Positions 7,564 to 14,052 of a DNA stretch of 14,052 bases are shown here, piece by piece (the first letter of the stretch is position 1; each line of letters begins with the position of its first letter). A program made the translations under genes and the position numbers. Source of the stretch: Candidatus Hydrogenedentota bacterium (GTDB lineage Bacteria > Hydrogenedentota > Hydrogenedentia > Hydrogenedentales > SCBR16-9). The stretch is taken from positions 1 to 14,052 of the forward strand of contig SKJD01000439.1 of the NCBI GenBank assembly GCA_007116095.1, read 5' to 3'. The notes beneath the pieces were generated by a model. It was given only the letters and a program-made list of their open reading frames with translations. It did no database searches and was not told where the DNA came from.

Positions 7564-7754
7564 GAAAAGGCGTTGTCCAGCCCCTCGACCTTTTCCTGAT
7601 CCTTCTGTGTCTCTGAGCCCGGACTTTTTTTTGCCTTTCACGGGATTGTGCCTGGAATAACTCCATGCTACCATGATGCGGTTCATTGGCTCTGGATTAT
7701 TGCAGCATTTCTGAGAGGCTGCCTTATTCTTTTCTTTGAAATTCGCACTGGAAA

Positions 7755-7783
7755 TTGTTGCTTGCGGTGTGCTTTGCTATAAT
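7755..7783 (+). promoter_or_regulatory. Extended -10 sigma-70-type promoter for pilT
   Basis: A perfect TATAAT at 7778-7783 is preceded by TGC (an extended -10 TGN) and has TTGTTG at 7755-7760 as a -35 with 17 bases between. Start of transcription would be near 7790, giving a leader of about 80 bases to the pilT ATG. Apart from this and the 10-base array, the gap 7327-7869 shows no open frame with family-like sequence, no terminator and no clear promoter for the minus-strand GH78-like gene. Confidence 0.7.
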
Positions 7784-7869
7784 GAAATGAGGCTGGGCTT
7801 GGGGTGGTAACCTGTTCATTTGTGCCCCGCAGGATTAAGTAAACAATCACGTACTATGAGGTATCGATC

Positions 7870-8967
7870 ATGCCGGAACTAAACAAAATTTTGTCGTATG
7901 CTGTGAAACACGGGGCATCCGATATCCACTTGAATGTAGGAAGCCCGCCTGCCGTGCGTATTGACGGCACCATCCGCTTTCTTAACTCGGAGAACCTGGC
8001 GGATGAAGATACCTTGGGGTTTCTCGATGAATTGATGTCGCCGGAGCGGAAAGAAGTGTTCCTGGAGCATGGCGACGATGACCTGGCGCATAATGTGTCG
8101 GGCCTCGGTCGTTTTCGCGTGAACTGTATGAAACAGCGGGGCTCGGTCGGCATCATCATGCGGCATGTGAAGAGCAAGATATTTAAGTTCGACGAGCTGA
8201 ACCTGCCGCCGGTCTTGGAAAGGATCGCGGACATGAATCGCGGCTTGATCCTGATCACCGGTACGACGGGTAGTGGTAAATCTACAACGCTGGCTTCGAT
8301 CGTGGACTGGATCAATGAGCGGAAGCGGACGCATATCGTGACGCTGGAGGATCCCATCGAATTCCTGCATGTGAACAAGAAGAGTATTGTCACCCAGCGG
8401 GAAGTGTCCATCGATACTCAGAATTTCTATGTGGCCTTGCGCGCGATGATGCGTGAAGACCCGGACATCATCCTGATTGGTGAGATGCGTGACGCGGAAA
8501 CCTTCCAGGCCGCCATCTCCGCTGCGGAAACTGGCCACCTGGTTTTTACCACGCTGCACACCACCAACGTCATGCTGACGATTGACCGTATCTTGGATAT
8601 GTTCCCGAGCAACCAGCATGATCAGGTCCGCTCGCAGATTTCATTGCAGTTGCATGCTTGCGTATCCCAACGGCTTATCCCGTCAATTGACGGCAAGGGC
8701 CGCGTGCCGTCGGTCGAAGTCATGCTGAACAATCCCGGTATTGCGGGGCTCATCAAGGAGAACAACCTCAAGCAGATTCCGAACGCCATCGCCGGCGGCA
8801 AGGAAATCGGCATGCAGACCTTCAACATGAGCCTTGTGGAGCTCATCAAGGCAGGCCTGGTGGACAAGGACGACGCTCGCCTCGCCTCCGACAACCCGGA
8901 GGAGTTGGATATGAACCTGCAAGGCATCTTCCTCAGCCAGGGCCGTGGCGGTATCCTCAAGCGCTAA
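7870..8967 (+). CDS. pilT: PilT/PilU-family type IV pilus retraction ATPase
   Basis: PilT-family hexameric ATPases sit at the cytoplasmic base of type IV pili and drive retraction (twitching, DNA uptake). The 365-residue product carries all landmarks: ASDIHL (16-21) in the N-terminal PAS-like domain; Walker A GTTGSGKST (131-139); Asp box TLEDPIE (158-164); Walker B ILIGEMRDAET (201-211); and His box GHLVFTTLHT (222-231). NPGIAGLIKEN (288-298) fits the PilT AIRNLIRE region. There is no tetracysteine zinc motif or long N-terminus as in PilB. The tail after about 330 (NPEELDMNL) is somewhat PilU-like, so PilU is the alternative. GAGG (7858-7861) lies 8 bases before the ATG. No pilB, pilC or pilin gene is in the window. 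The antiporter gene starts 60 bases downstream without an obvious terminator. Confidence 0.93.
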   Translation: MPELNKILSYAVKHGASDIHLNVGSPPAVRIDGTIRFLNSENLADEDTLGFLDELMSPERKEVFLEHGDDDLAHNVSGLGRFRVNCMKQRGSVGIIMRHVKSKIFKFDELNLPPVLERIADMNRGLILITGTTGSGKSTTLASIVDWINERKRTHIVTLEDPIEFLHVNKKSIVTQREVSIDTQNFYVALRAMMREDPDIILIGEMRDAETFQAAISAAETGHLVFTTLHTTNVMLTIDRILDMFPSNQHDQVRSQISLQLHACVSQRLIPSIDGKGRVPSVEVMLNNPGIAGLIKENNLKQIPNAIAGGKEIGMQTFNMSLVELIKAGLVDKDDARLASDNPEELDMNLQGIFLSQGRGGILKR

Positions 8968-9027
8968 GTGCCCGTATAGCTCACGGAGTTTTGCGTACAA
9001 TAAGCCAAGTAGAAATGATTCGGTAGT

Positions 9028-10233
9028 ATGCCGCTGAATATTTTTATCATCGTATTTATGGTGGGTGGATGGCTGAGCAGTCGGCTGTTCACCCGCCTTG
9101 CTTTGCCCGGTATTTTGGGGATGGTGTTGTTTGGGATACTGCTGGGGAACCTGCGCGGGGTGGAAGCGCCGGAGCTGGTTGTTTCCCTGGATCCTTTCCT
9201 GAAGTCCCTGGCGCTGATTGTGATTCTCCTGCGCGCTGGGCTGGGTATCCACAAGCAGACCCTCGCGCGCATCGGGTGGCGCGCCGGGCTTATGGCCGCC
9301 GTGCCCTGCCTGATGGAAGCATCGGCGCTTACCTTGGCCTTTCACCTGCTCTTCGGCTTCGCCTGGCCGGTCGCGGCATTGGCCGCGTTTCTCCTGTCGG
9401 CGGTTTCCCCGGCGGTGGTGATTCCCTCCATGCTCGACCTGCGCGACAAGGGGCACGGCAAGCGCAACGAAGTGCCGACGCTGGTGCTGGCGGGGGCATC
9501 TGTGGATGATGTCATCGCCATCACCTTCTTCTCGGCTTTCCTGGCCCTGGCCGCCGATCAGTCCGGGAATCTCTATTTGTCCGTGGCTTCCATACCGTTC
9601 TCCATCATAGGCGGGATCGTCGCTGGACTGATCATCGGCTTTCCCCTGGCGTGGTATTTCCAGCAGCGCTACAAGTATATTCGCGCCACGGAAAAGACGA
9701 TGCTTCTGCTGATGGCGGCCTTGCTGGTGGTGGAGGTTGGGGAACTGGCGCACCTCGCGGCCTTGTTGGCGGTCATGGTGATTGGCTTCATTATTCTGGA
9801 GAAGGCGGAGCGCGTCGCCCAGGAACTCGCCCTGAAGCTTGCCAAAGTCTGGGTCATCGCCGAGATCGTGCTCTTTGTTCTCATCGGCATGGCGGTGGAT
9901 TTGTCCGTGGCGTGGGAGGCGGGGCTAAAAGGGCTGCTGCTGATCCACATTGGCCTGACGTTTCGTTCTTTAGGGGTGATGCTGTCTCTCGCGGGTTCCC
10001 GACTCAACTGGCGCGAGCGGGCCTTCTGCGTCATTGCCTATCTGCCCAAGGCCACCGTGCAAGCGGCCCTGGGCGCGGTGCCGCTCGCCGCCGGTATCGC
10101 TGGGGGCGACGTGATCCTTTCTGTCGCGGTGCTCAGCATTGTCTACACCGCACCGCTGGGCCTCTTGTTGATTCGTAAGCTCGGCCCGAAGCTTCTTGAT
10201 CAGGAGCTGGAGCATCCCGCCGGAGGCGCCTGA
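9028..10233 (+). CDS. Cation:proton antiporter, CPA (Na+/H+ exchanger) superfamily membrane protein
   Basis: The 401-residue protein is strongly hydrophobic from end to end, with about a dozen predicted membrane segments, as in CPA-type antiporters that exchange Na+ or K+ for protons across the inner membrane. LALPGILGMVLFGILLGN (24-41) is the usual first-bundle pattern. LLRAGLGI (67-74) follows. AVSPAVVIPSML (125-136) lies in the unwound helix region. ASVDDVIAITFF (157-168) carries the adjacent D160-D161 expected at the ion site. YLPKATVQAALG (338-349) is the conserved late segment. There is no C-terminal TrkA-N (RCK) domain, so a KefB-type regulated channel is unlikely. ATG 9028 is the first possible start after an in-frame TGA at 9016, but its ribosome site is poor. 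It may be co-transcribed with pilT; I see no functional link. Confidence 0.88.
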   Translation: MPLNIFIIVFMVGGWLSSRLFTRLALPGILGMVLFGILLGNLRGVEAPELVVSLDPFLKSLALIVILLRAGLGIHKQTLARIGWRAGLMAAVPCLMEASALTLAFHLLFGFAWPVAALAAFLLSAVSPAVVIPSMLDLRDKGHGKRNEVPTLVLAGASVDDVIAITFFSAFLALAADQSGNLYLSVASIPFSIIGGIVAGLIIGFPLAWYFQQRYKYIRATEKTMLLLMAALLVVEVGELAHLAALLAVMVIGFIILEKAERVAQELALKLAKVWVIAEIVLFVLIGMAVDLSVAWEAGLKGLLLIHIGLTFRSLGVMLSLAGSRLNWRERAFCVIAYLPKATVQAALGAVPLAAGIAGGDVILSVAVLSIVYTAPLGLLLIRKLGPKLLDQELEHPAGGA

Positions 10234-10241
10234 GCGCACAG

Positions 10242-10301
10242 ATAAATGTGGACAGGGTATTGGCTTGATCGCCGTCCACCCTGTCCACATCGTTTATTTT
10301 T
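10242..10301 (+). terminator. Intrinsic terminator after the antiporter gene
   Basis: Perfect 13-base arms (10246-10258 and 10278-10290) enclose a 19-base loop that itself contains GGC/GCC. ATAAA and TTTAT can extend the stem past a small bulge. A T-rich tail ends at 10300. It lies 9 bases after the antiporter stop. On the minus strand the U-tract is short, so termination of the isomerase gene there would be weaker. Confidence 0.85.
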
Positions 10302-10307
10302 GTCCAC
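10248..10307. repeat. GTGGAC/GTCCAC repeat cores forming the terminator
   Basis: GTGGAC at 10248-10253 faces GTCCAC at 10274, 10283 (9 bases apart) and 10302. On the minus strand the right arm reads as two GTGGAC units at 9-base spacing, like the array at 4708-4734. Confidence 0.55.
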
Positions 10308-10341
10308 TACCTGCCAAAACGTTTTACAGCATCGCCAGAGC

Positions 10342-11175
10342 TTAGCAGTACTGCTCCAGATGCCAGGCGCCGCGCACGAAGCCTTCTTCCCGGTCCTGGG
10401 AGACGTCTTCATGTTCAATGCTCAAGACGCCGTCATAGCCGTTCATCCGCAGGTGGGAGATGAATTCGCCCCAGTTGATGTTGCCGAAGCCGGGGATGAC
10501 ATAGCGCCACCAGCCGTCGCCGTAGATACCGGCGTGGGCCCGCTGGGCCTGATCCACCAGCGTGTCCTTGGCGTGTACATGGAAGATGCGGTCCTTGAAC
10601 TGGCTCACGGGCTGGAGGTGGTCGCATTGCTGGTGGTAGAGGTGCGAGGGATCATAGTTGAGCCCAAAGTTTTCGTCCGGGATACAGCGAAACATCGCTT
10701 CGAAGGTGTCGAGCCCCTGGAGGCAGGTCATGAAGTAGTTTTCCAGGGCAATCCGGATGTTCTTTTTCCGGGCGTGGGTGAGGATGGGCTTGAAGGCCTT
10801 GGGCAGAACCTGCTCAATGGTCTCCATCTTGGTCATGCCAGGTGTGGCGAAGCCGGGAATCATGCAGACGGTGTCCACGCCAAGCAGTGCGGCCGCATCG
10901 ATTACCTTCTTGGCGTGATTCTGCACCGATTTCACCTTCTTGGGGTTGGTCAGGTCGATGGTGTAGTAGGCCAAAGAGGTGATTTCAAGCATCCGGTTCG
11001 TCAGCTCCTCCTGCATCTTCTCCGCTTTCCGTTTGGTGAAACCAACCGGGTTGAGGTGCTTGCTGCCCGGGTTGCTAATTACTTCCAGGCAGGGAATGGA
11101 AGCGCTCTCTGCAAAATCCATTACGTCTTCGAGTGACTCATCGGCAAATGGTACCGTTAACATCCCGACTTTCAT
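10342..11175 (-). CDS. Sugar phosphate isomerase/epimerase (xylose isomerase-like TIM barrel)
   Basis: AP-endonuclease-2-like TIM-barrel enzymes isomerise or epimerise sugars, keto-sugars or inositol derivatives using a divalent metal. The 277-residue protein begins MKVGMLTVPF. It shows the family's metal ligands in order: E145 (IALEN), D175 and H178 (NYDPSHL), H201 (HVHAKDT) and E254 or E256 (SIEHED). The length is normal. ATG at 11175-11173 is chosen because AAGGAGA lies just upstream and the barrel's first strand starts there; the open frame itself extends 24 codons further without family-like sequence. No signal peptide is seen, so it is cytoplasmic. It lies 155 bases downstream of the dehydrogenase on the same strand with no clear terminator between, so the two may share a transcript. 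The substrate is unknown. Confidence 0.88.
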   Translation of the reverse strand: MKVGMLTVPFADESLEDVMDFAESASIPCLEVISNPGSKHLNPVGFTKRKAEKMQEELTNRMLEITSLAYYTIDLTNPKKVKSVQNHAKKVIDAAALLGVDTVCMIPGFATPGMTKMETIEQVLPKAFKPILTHARKKNIRIALENYFMTCLQGLDTFEAMFRCIPDENFGLNYDPSHLYHQQCDHLQPVSQFKDRIFHVHAKDTLVDQAQRAHAGIYGDGWWRYVIPGFGNINWGEFISHLRMNGYDGVLSIEHEDVSQDREEGFVRGAWHLEQYC

Positions 11176-11330
11176 GATTGGTCTCCTTGCGAAGTACCCC
11201 GGCAGCGGGCGTCTTCCCTTTTGCTTGTTATACGCAGCACCTCGCATCCATTGCGTAGCGCTGATGGTTTATAAGGACACTGACATCCTATCAATATGAC
11301 TGTGTGTTGTTGTCTCACGGACCTGATGTG

Positions 11331-12278
11331 TCACATGTGCAGCAGCACCTTCATGACATCCGGGGCTTCGGCGCGCTTCAAGGCTTGCACCGCATCACTC
11401 AGGGGATAGGACTCCGTGATCATAGGCGTGACATTCACGGTCCCGAGGGTCAACGCTTCCAAGGCCGGGCGGAAGGGGCCGCAGCGGGAACCCAGAATCC
11501 GGACTTCATCGACCACGGGAATACTCAGTTCAATGGCCGTGGGTTGGGCGACGGTGGTCTTTAGAATTATCGTACCCTCCGGACGCACCAGCTCCAGGGC
11601 CCGGGGGAAGCCACCGGGCGAACCCGTGCAGTCTACGACGATGTCCGCGCCACGCTCGATGGGTTCGGATTGGAGAGCAACGGGGATGCCCGAACTGCGG
11701 AGCAAATCGAGTTTCCAGGCATGGCGGCCAACGCAGACCAGGTTCTTACTGTAGTTCCACAGCACCTGGGCTACGAGCTGACCCAACTTGCCGTCGCCCA
11801 GCACGACGATCTGATCGTTGTTTGCCACCGGAATCTGTTCGGTGATGCGGAACGCCGCGGCCGTTGGCTCTGCAAAGACGACCACATCATCGCGAATGGA
11901 ATTGGGGGCGAGGTGCAGGTTCTCCTCCGGCAGGGTCAGGTATTCGGCGAAGGCGCCGTTGCGGTTCTGGATGCCCAGCACCGTGCGATCGAGGCAGTGG
12001 TGGGGCATCTCCATCTGACAATAGGCGCAACGGTGGCAGACACAGTTGATCTCGCCTACCACCCGCTTGCCTTTCAGCGCGGGATTGTCGCAGTCCTCCA
12101 CCATACCGACAAACTCATGACCAAGAATGCCAGAGAAATGCATGTAGCCTTTTTGTAGTTCGATGTCGGTGTTGCATATGCCGGCCGTAAGCACGCGAAT
12201 CAATGCTTCGCCGGGCGCACGTTTGGGCATTGGTACTTCCTTCAACGCAACGCCGCCATCCAATACCAATGCACGCAT
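11331..12278 (-). CDS. Zinc-dependent medium-chain alcohol/polyol dehydrogenase
   Basis: MDR dehydrogenases oxidise alcohols or polyols with NAD(P)+ in the cytoplasm. The 315-residue protein has a catalytic zinc set C35 (AGICNTD), H54-E55 (GHEF) and E137 (FAEPTAAA). A structural zinc cluster follows as C81-x2-C84-x2-C87-x7-C95. The Rossmann fold motif is VVLGDGKLGQL (158-168). It is slightly shorter than the usual 340 or so residues. ATG at 12278-12276 follows an AAGGGG site and starts with the normal first strand MRALVLDGG; the extra 41 codons of open frame upstream look unrelated. Its isomerase neighbour and the glycosidase nearby favour a sugar or polyol substrate (sorbitol dehydrogenase-like). 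The C-terminal codons fall in a short palindrome (ATGTG-T-CACAT, 11326-11336) of doubtful meaning. Confidence 0.9.
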   Translation of the reverse strand: MRALVLDGGVALKEVPMPKRAPGEALIRVLTAGICNTDIELQKGYMHFSGILGHEFVGMVEDCDNPALKGKRVVGEINCVCHRCAYCQMEMPHHCLDRTVLGIQNRNGAFAEYLTLPEENLHLAPNSIRDDVVVFAEPTAAAFRITEQIPVANNDQIVVLGDGKLGQLVAQVLWNYSKNLVCVGRHAWKLDLLRSSGIPVALQSEPIERGADIVVDCTGSPGGFPRALELVRPEGTIILKTTVAQPTAIELSIPVVDEVRILGSRCGPFRPALEALTLGTVNVTPMITESYPLSDAVQALKRAEAPDVMKVLLHM

Positions 12279-12395
12279 GGTCGTAATCCCCTTCCCTTTC
12301 CGGCGCCTCGGGCCTTCAATAATAAACCAATAGCTTTGTTTTTGCACCAATTCCCGGACATGCGCCCCCACGCCTGTCCTTTCATTGCTGGCGTT

Positions 12396-12425
12396 ATTCA
12401 AACACTATCACACGGAGCGTGTCAA
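12396..12425 (-). promoter_or_regulatory. Candidate promoter for the dehydrogenase-isomerase unit, with internal palindrome
   Basis: On the minus strand, a perfect TTGACA (complement of 12420-12425) is followed after 18 bases by TTGAAT (complement of 12396-12401, 4 of 6 to TATAAT). An inverted repeat, ACACG-GAG-CGTGT (12410-12422), overlaps the -35 and could be an operator. The leader to the ATG at 12278 would be about 110 bases. Confidence 0.45.
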
Positions 12426-12496
12426 ATCCTGTGATGATTTTGCTGGCTGCTGAATGGCCCTGATGCAGCCTGGATTACGGCATCTTTGGAGGGTGC

Positions 12497-12526
12497 TTGC
12501 TGATGCACCGTCCAAAAGCCGATAAT
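12497..12526 (+). promoter_or_regulatory. Candidate promoter for the SGNH hydrolase gene
   Basis: TTGCTG (12497-12502) and GATAAT (12521-12526, 5 of 6) are 18 bases apart, about 60 bases before the ATG. Together with the minus-strand promoter, this accounts for what I can see in the 308-base divergent gap 12279-12586. Confidence 0.35.
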
Positions 12527-12586
12527 ATGAATGGATGCGCGTGCTACGAGCCGCGCTTTGGGATGCAACCTGAGAAGTGAATCGCC

Positions 12587-13930
12587 ATGATAACGACATT
12601 CTGTTTACTGTTGGCCCTGACGGCCAACGCCATTCCTGTCCCCGACAATGCCATGCCAGCGCGTGTGGTGGGCGCTTGGGAAATTGAATTGGGACCAGGG
12701 CAAATAGAAACCGGGGAGCGTACACTCCGGTTGGAAGAGCCGGTCCGGGTCCGTATTCCCCCGGTGGAAACGGTTGCGGTGCGCGATGAAGCCCACAGCG
12801 CCGTGATTCCATTCAATCCCAATGCCGGTGGGTGGCGTCGGGGGAACCAACTCAAAGAACTGATCACCCAGGAGTGCACGGCCAAGGGCGCGCTGTTGCA
12901 TCAAACCTTGCGTGTGAAGCCGCATGAAGGCCAGCTAACGGCCTTTACCTTCGGTGCAGACTATCTTACGGATCGGGACTGGGGCACTTTTGGACGCATG
13001 GATGGCGGCCGGATCGGCCCGGGCCAGGCGGTGTTTGTGGACTATGAATTCCGCCCCAGCCGTCTGGACAGTATTGTGGTCAACGGGCAAGGCGCCTTGC
13101 GTTTGTTGCGGGGCGAGCCCGGGTTGGGTGTCCTGTTGCCGCCTGAGCCTGGAGACGGGGATGTGGTGCTGTGCAATGTCTGGCAGTCAGGGATCGTAGA
13201 AAGCCTGCAACAGGAACATCTGTTTCCGGTCGGCTACGGCTCCGACAGCTATCCGCCACGTCCCATGCCCTTTGCGGAAACTTTGCTGCCACGCACGCTT
13301 GCCAAACTACGGAACGGCGAGGCGCTGACCATTGTCGCCTGGGGCGACAGCGTGACCAACGGAGGCGGGGTGCAATCGGAAGAGGAACATTGGTACCAGC
13401 ATGTGTTCTTGAGAAAACTCGAAGAACGTTACCCACAAGCCGACATCACCCTGCATTCCGCAGCCTGGCCGGGCGCGAACAGTGTGCAGTACATGAACGC
13501 CCCGCGCAACGGCGAACGCAATTTTCAACAGGACGTCATCGCCCGGAACCCGGACCTGGTGACAGTGAACTTTGTGAATGACTCCAATATGCCTCCAGAT
13601 CAGGTGAAGACGCATTATGCCTGGATGCTGCAGGTGTTGCGCGAAGCGGGGGCGGAGGTGGTGTTTATTACGCCCCACCTGATGCGACCGGACTGGATGC
13701 CGGTGGAAACCTTGCGCCCTCTGACAGATCCACGGCCTTACGTGCACGCGCTGCGAGAAATCGCCTCCGAACATGACGTGGCCTACGCCGACGCCGCCGA
13801 AGAGTGGGTGACCCTGTGGCGCCGCGGCATTCCGCACGTTACGCTCCTGGCCAACTCCATCAACCACCCCGACGCCCGCGGCCACGCCATCTTCGCCGAA
13901 ACCCTCATGCGCTTGTTCCCTGCGCGGTAG
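12587..13930 (+). CDS. Exported SGNH/GDSL-family hydrolase with N-terminal beta-rich region
   Basis: SGNH hydrolases are esterases or deacetylases; exported ones next to glycosidases often remove acyl groups from polysaccharides. The 447-residue protein starts with a short hydrophobic leader (4-14) and a likely cleavage after A-N-A at residue 15; the n-region lacks a positive charge, which is unusual. Residues about 25-220 are beta-rich and have no motif I recognise. The SGNH domain begins at about 245: AWGDSVTNGG (251-260) with nucleophile S255, WPGANS with G296 (block II), VNFVND with N331 (block III), and NSINHPDARGH (423-433) with H427 as the likely catalytic His. The residue three before the His is S424 where many families have Asp. 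GAGAAG precedes the ATG at modest spacing. The substrate is unknown; carbohydrate esterase is inference from context. Confidence 0.82.
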   Translation: MITTFCLLLALTANAIPVPDNAMPARVVGAWEIELGPGQIETGERTLRLEEPVRVRIPPVETVAVRDEAHSAVIPFNPNAGGWRRGNQLKELITQECTAKGALLHQTLRVKPHEGQLTAFTFGADYLTDRDWGTFGRMDGGRIGPGQAVFVDYEFRPSRLDSIVVNGQGALRLLRGEPGLGVLLPPEPGDGDVVLCNVWQSGIVESLQQEHLFPVGYGSDSYPPRPMPFAETLLPRTLAKLRNGEALTIVAWGDSVTNGGGVQSEEEHWYQHVFLRKLEERYPQADITLHSAAWPGANSVQYMNAPRNGERNFQQDVIARNPDLVTVNFVNDSNMPPDQVKTHYAWMLQVLREAGAEVVFITPHLMRPDWMPVETLRPLTDPRPYVHALREIASEHDVAYADAAEEWVTLWRRGIPHVTLLANSINHPDARGHAIFAETLMRLFPAR

Positions 13931-13938
13931 GGAACGCT

Positions 13939-13990
13939 GGAGTAGCGAAGCTTGCTTCGTTCAATTAAGCAAAGCAGACTTTGCTACTCC
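13939..13990 (-). repeat. 52-base two-hairpin repeat, copy C (inverted)
   Basis: It is exactly 52 bases and, read on the minus strand, matches copy B (2549-2600) at 46 of 52 positions. Both 7-base hairpin arms of the first hairpin are intact while its loop changed (CAGA on the plus strand). It begins 8 bases after the SGNH hydrolase stop and ends 7 bases before a possible minus-strand stop codon. Confidence 0.9.
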
Positions 13991-13997
13991 TGCCCCT

Positions 13998-14052
13998 TCA
14001 GCCCATGACGCTGGTTTTTCCCAGGCCGGGGGCGAAGCCGTCTTCCGTGGCC
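13998..14052 (-). CDS. Possible C-terminal end of a minus-strand gene (partial)
   Basis: The minus strand is open for 17 codons from the window edge to a TGA (complement of 13998-14000), ending in GFAPGLGKTSVMG. This is too short to identify, and an open frame of this length is weak evidence. The base composition and its position, convergent with the SGNH gene across a repeat element, make a real gene end plausible. Confidence 0.3.
   Translation of the reverse strand, partial: ATEDGFAPGLGKTSVMG

Noticed and set aside
7343..7686. Short open frames in the gap between the GH78-like gene and pilT
   Set aside because: Translations look random, no ribosome sites fit, and the region is richer in AT and repeats than the coding DNA around it.
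8683..9753. Minus-strand open frame of 356 codons across the pilT-antiporter junction
   Set aside because: It is antisense to two well-supported genes, and the translation is rich in Gln/His/Arg/Gly with no domain-like sequence.
10316..10356. Palindromes AAAACGTTTT (near 10317) and AGCAGTACTGCT (10345-10356) at the end of the isomerase gene
   Set aside because: They are short, have no loop suited to termination, and one lies within codons; chance is sufficient.
10246..11136. Plus-strand open frame of 296 codons
   Set aside because: It runs antisense through the isomerase gene and begins inside the terminator hairpin.

Overview
The window looks like chromosomal DNA from a GC-rich, Gram-negative-type bacterium. 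It carries a sigma-54 activator, a PilT-type pilus ATPase and several exported or sugar-acting enzymes. The enzyme set (GH78-like glycosidase, SGNH hydrolase with a beta-rich N-terminal part, sugar phosphate isomerase/epimerase, medium-chain dehydrogenase, ROK and PfkB kinases) resembles polysaccharide-degrading members of the Planctomycetota/Verrucomicrobiota or Hydrogenedentota. That assignment is inference from gene content only. I see no phage, transposase, CRISPR, rRNA or tRNA.

Layout. (1) 1-650, minus: the N-terminal GAF part of a NifA-like sigma-54 activator, cut by the window edge. (2) 974-2464, plus: glutamyl-tRNA synthetase, divergent from (1). (3) 2458-2600: a cluster of 52-base two-hairpin repeats that starts on the gltX stop. 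(4) 2691-4677, plus: a ROK sugar kinase followed by a PfkB-family hexose-phosphate kinase, probably one operon. (5) A strong hairpin terminator at 4764-4821 between convergent genes. (6) 4858-7326, minus: a secreted GH78-like alpha-L-rhamnosidase. (7) A 543-base noncoding stretch with a good extended -10 promoter, then (8) pilT (7870-8967) and (9) a cation:proton antiporter (9028-10233), both plus. (10) A hairpin terminator, then (11) on the minus strand a TIM-barrel sugar isomerase/epimerase (10342-11175) and an upstream zinc alcohol/polyol dehydrogenase (11331-12278), probably co-transcribed. (12) 12587-13930, plus: an exported SGNH/GDSL hydrolase. (13) A fourth 52-base repeat in inverted orientation, then what may be the C-terminus of a minus-strand gene.

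How the genes may work together (inference): the GH78-like enzyme and the SGNH hydrolase would trim and de-esterify plant or algal glycans outside the cytoplasm. The dehydrogenase and isomerase would interconvert released sugars or polyols. The ROK and PfkB kinases would feed hexoses into glycolysis. GltX, PilT and the antiporter are general functions.

The most unusual content is noncoding. There is a structured 52-base repeat family (three full copies plus a half copy) whose stems are conserved while loops and linkers drift. There are two arrays of GTGGAC at 9-base spacing placed just after gene ends, one of which builds a terminator stem. There is also a 10-base-period ACGAATG-type array. 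Together they suggest that several short repeat families colonise gene ends in this genome.
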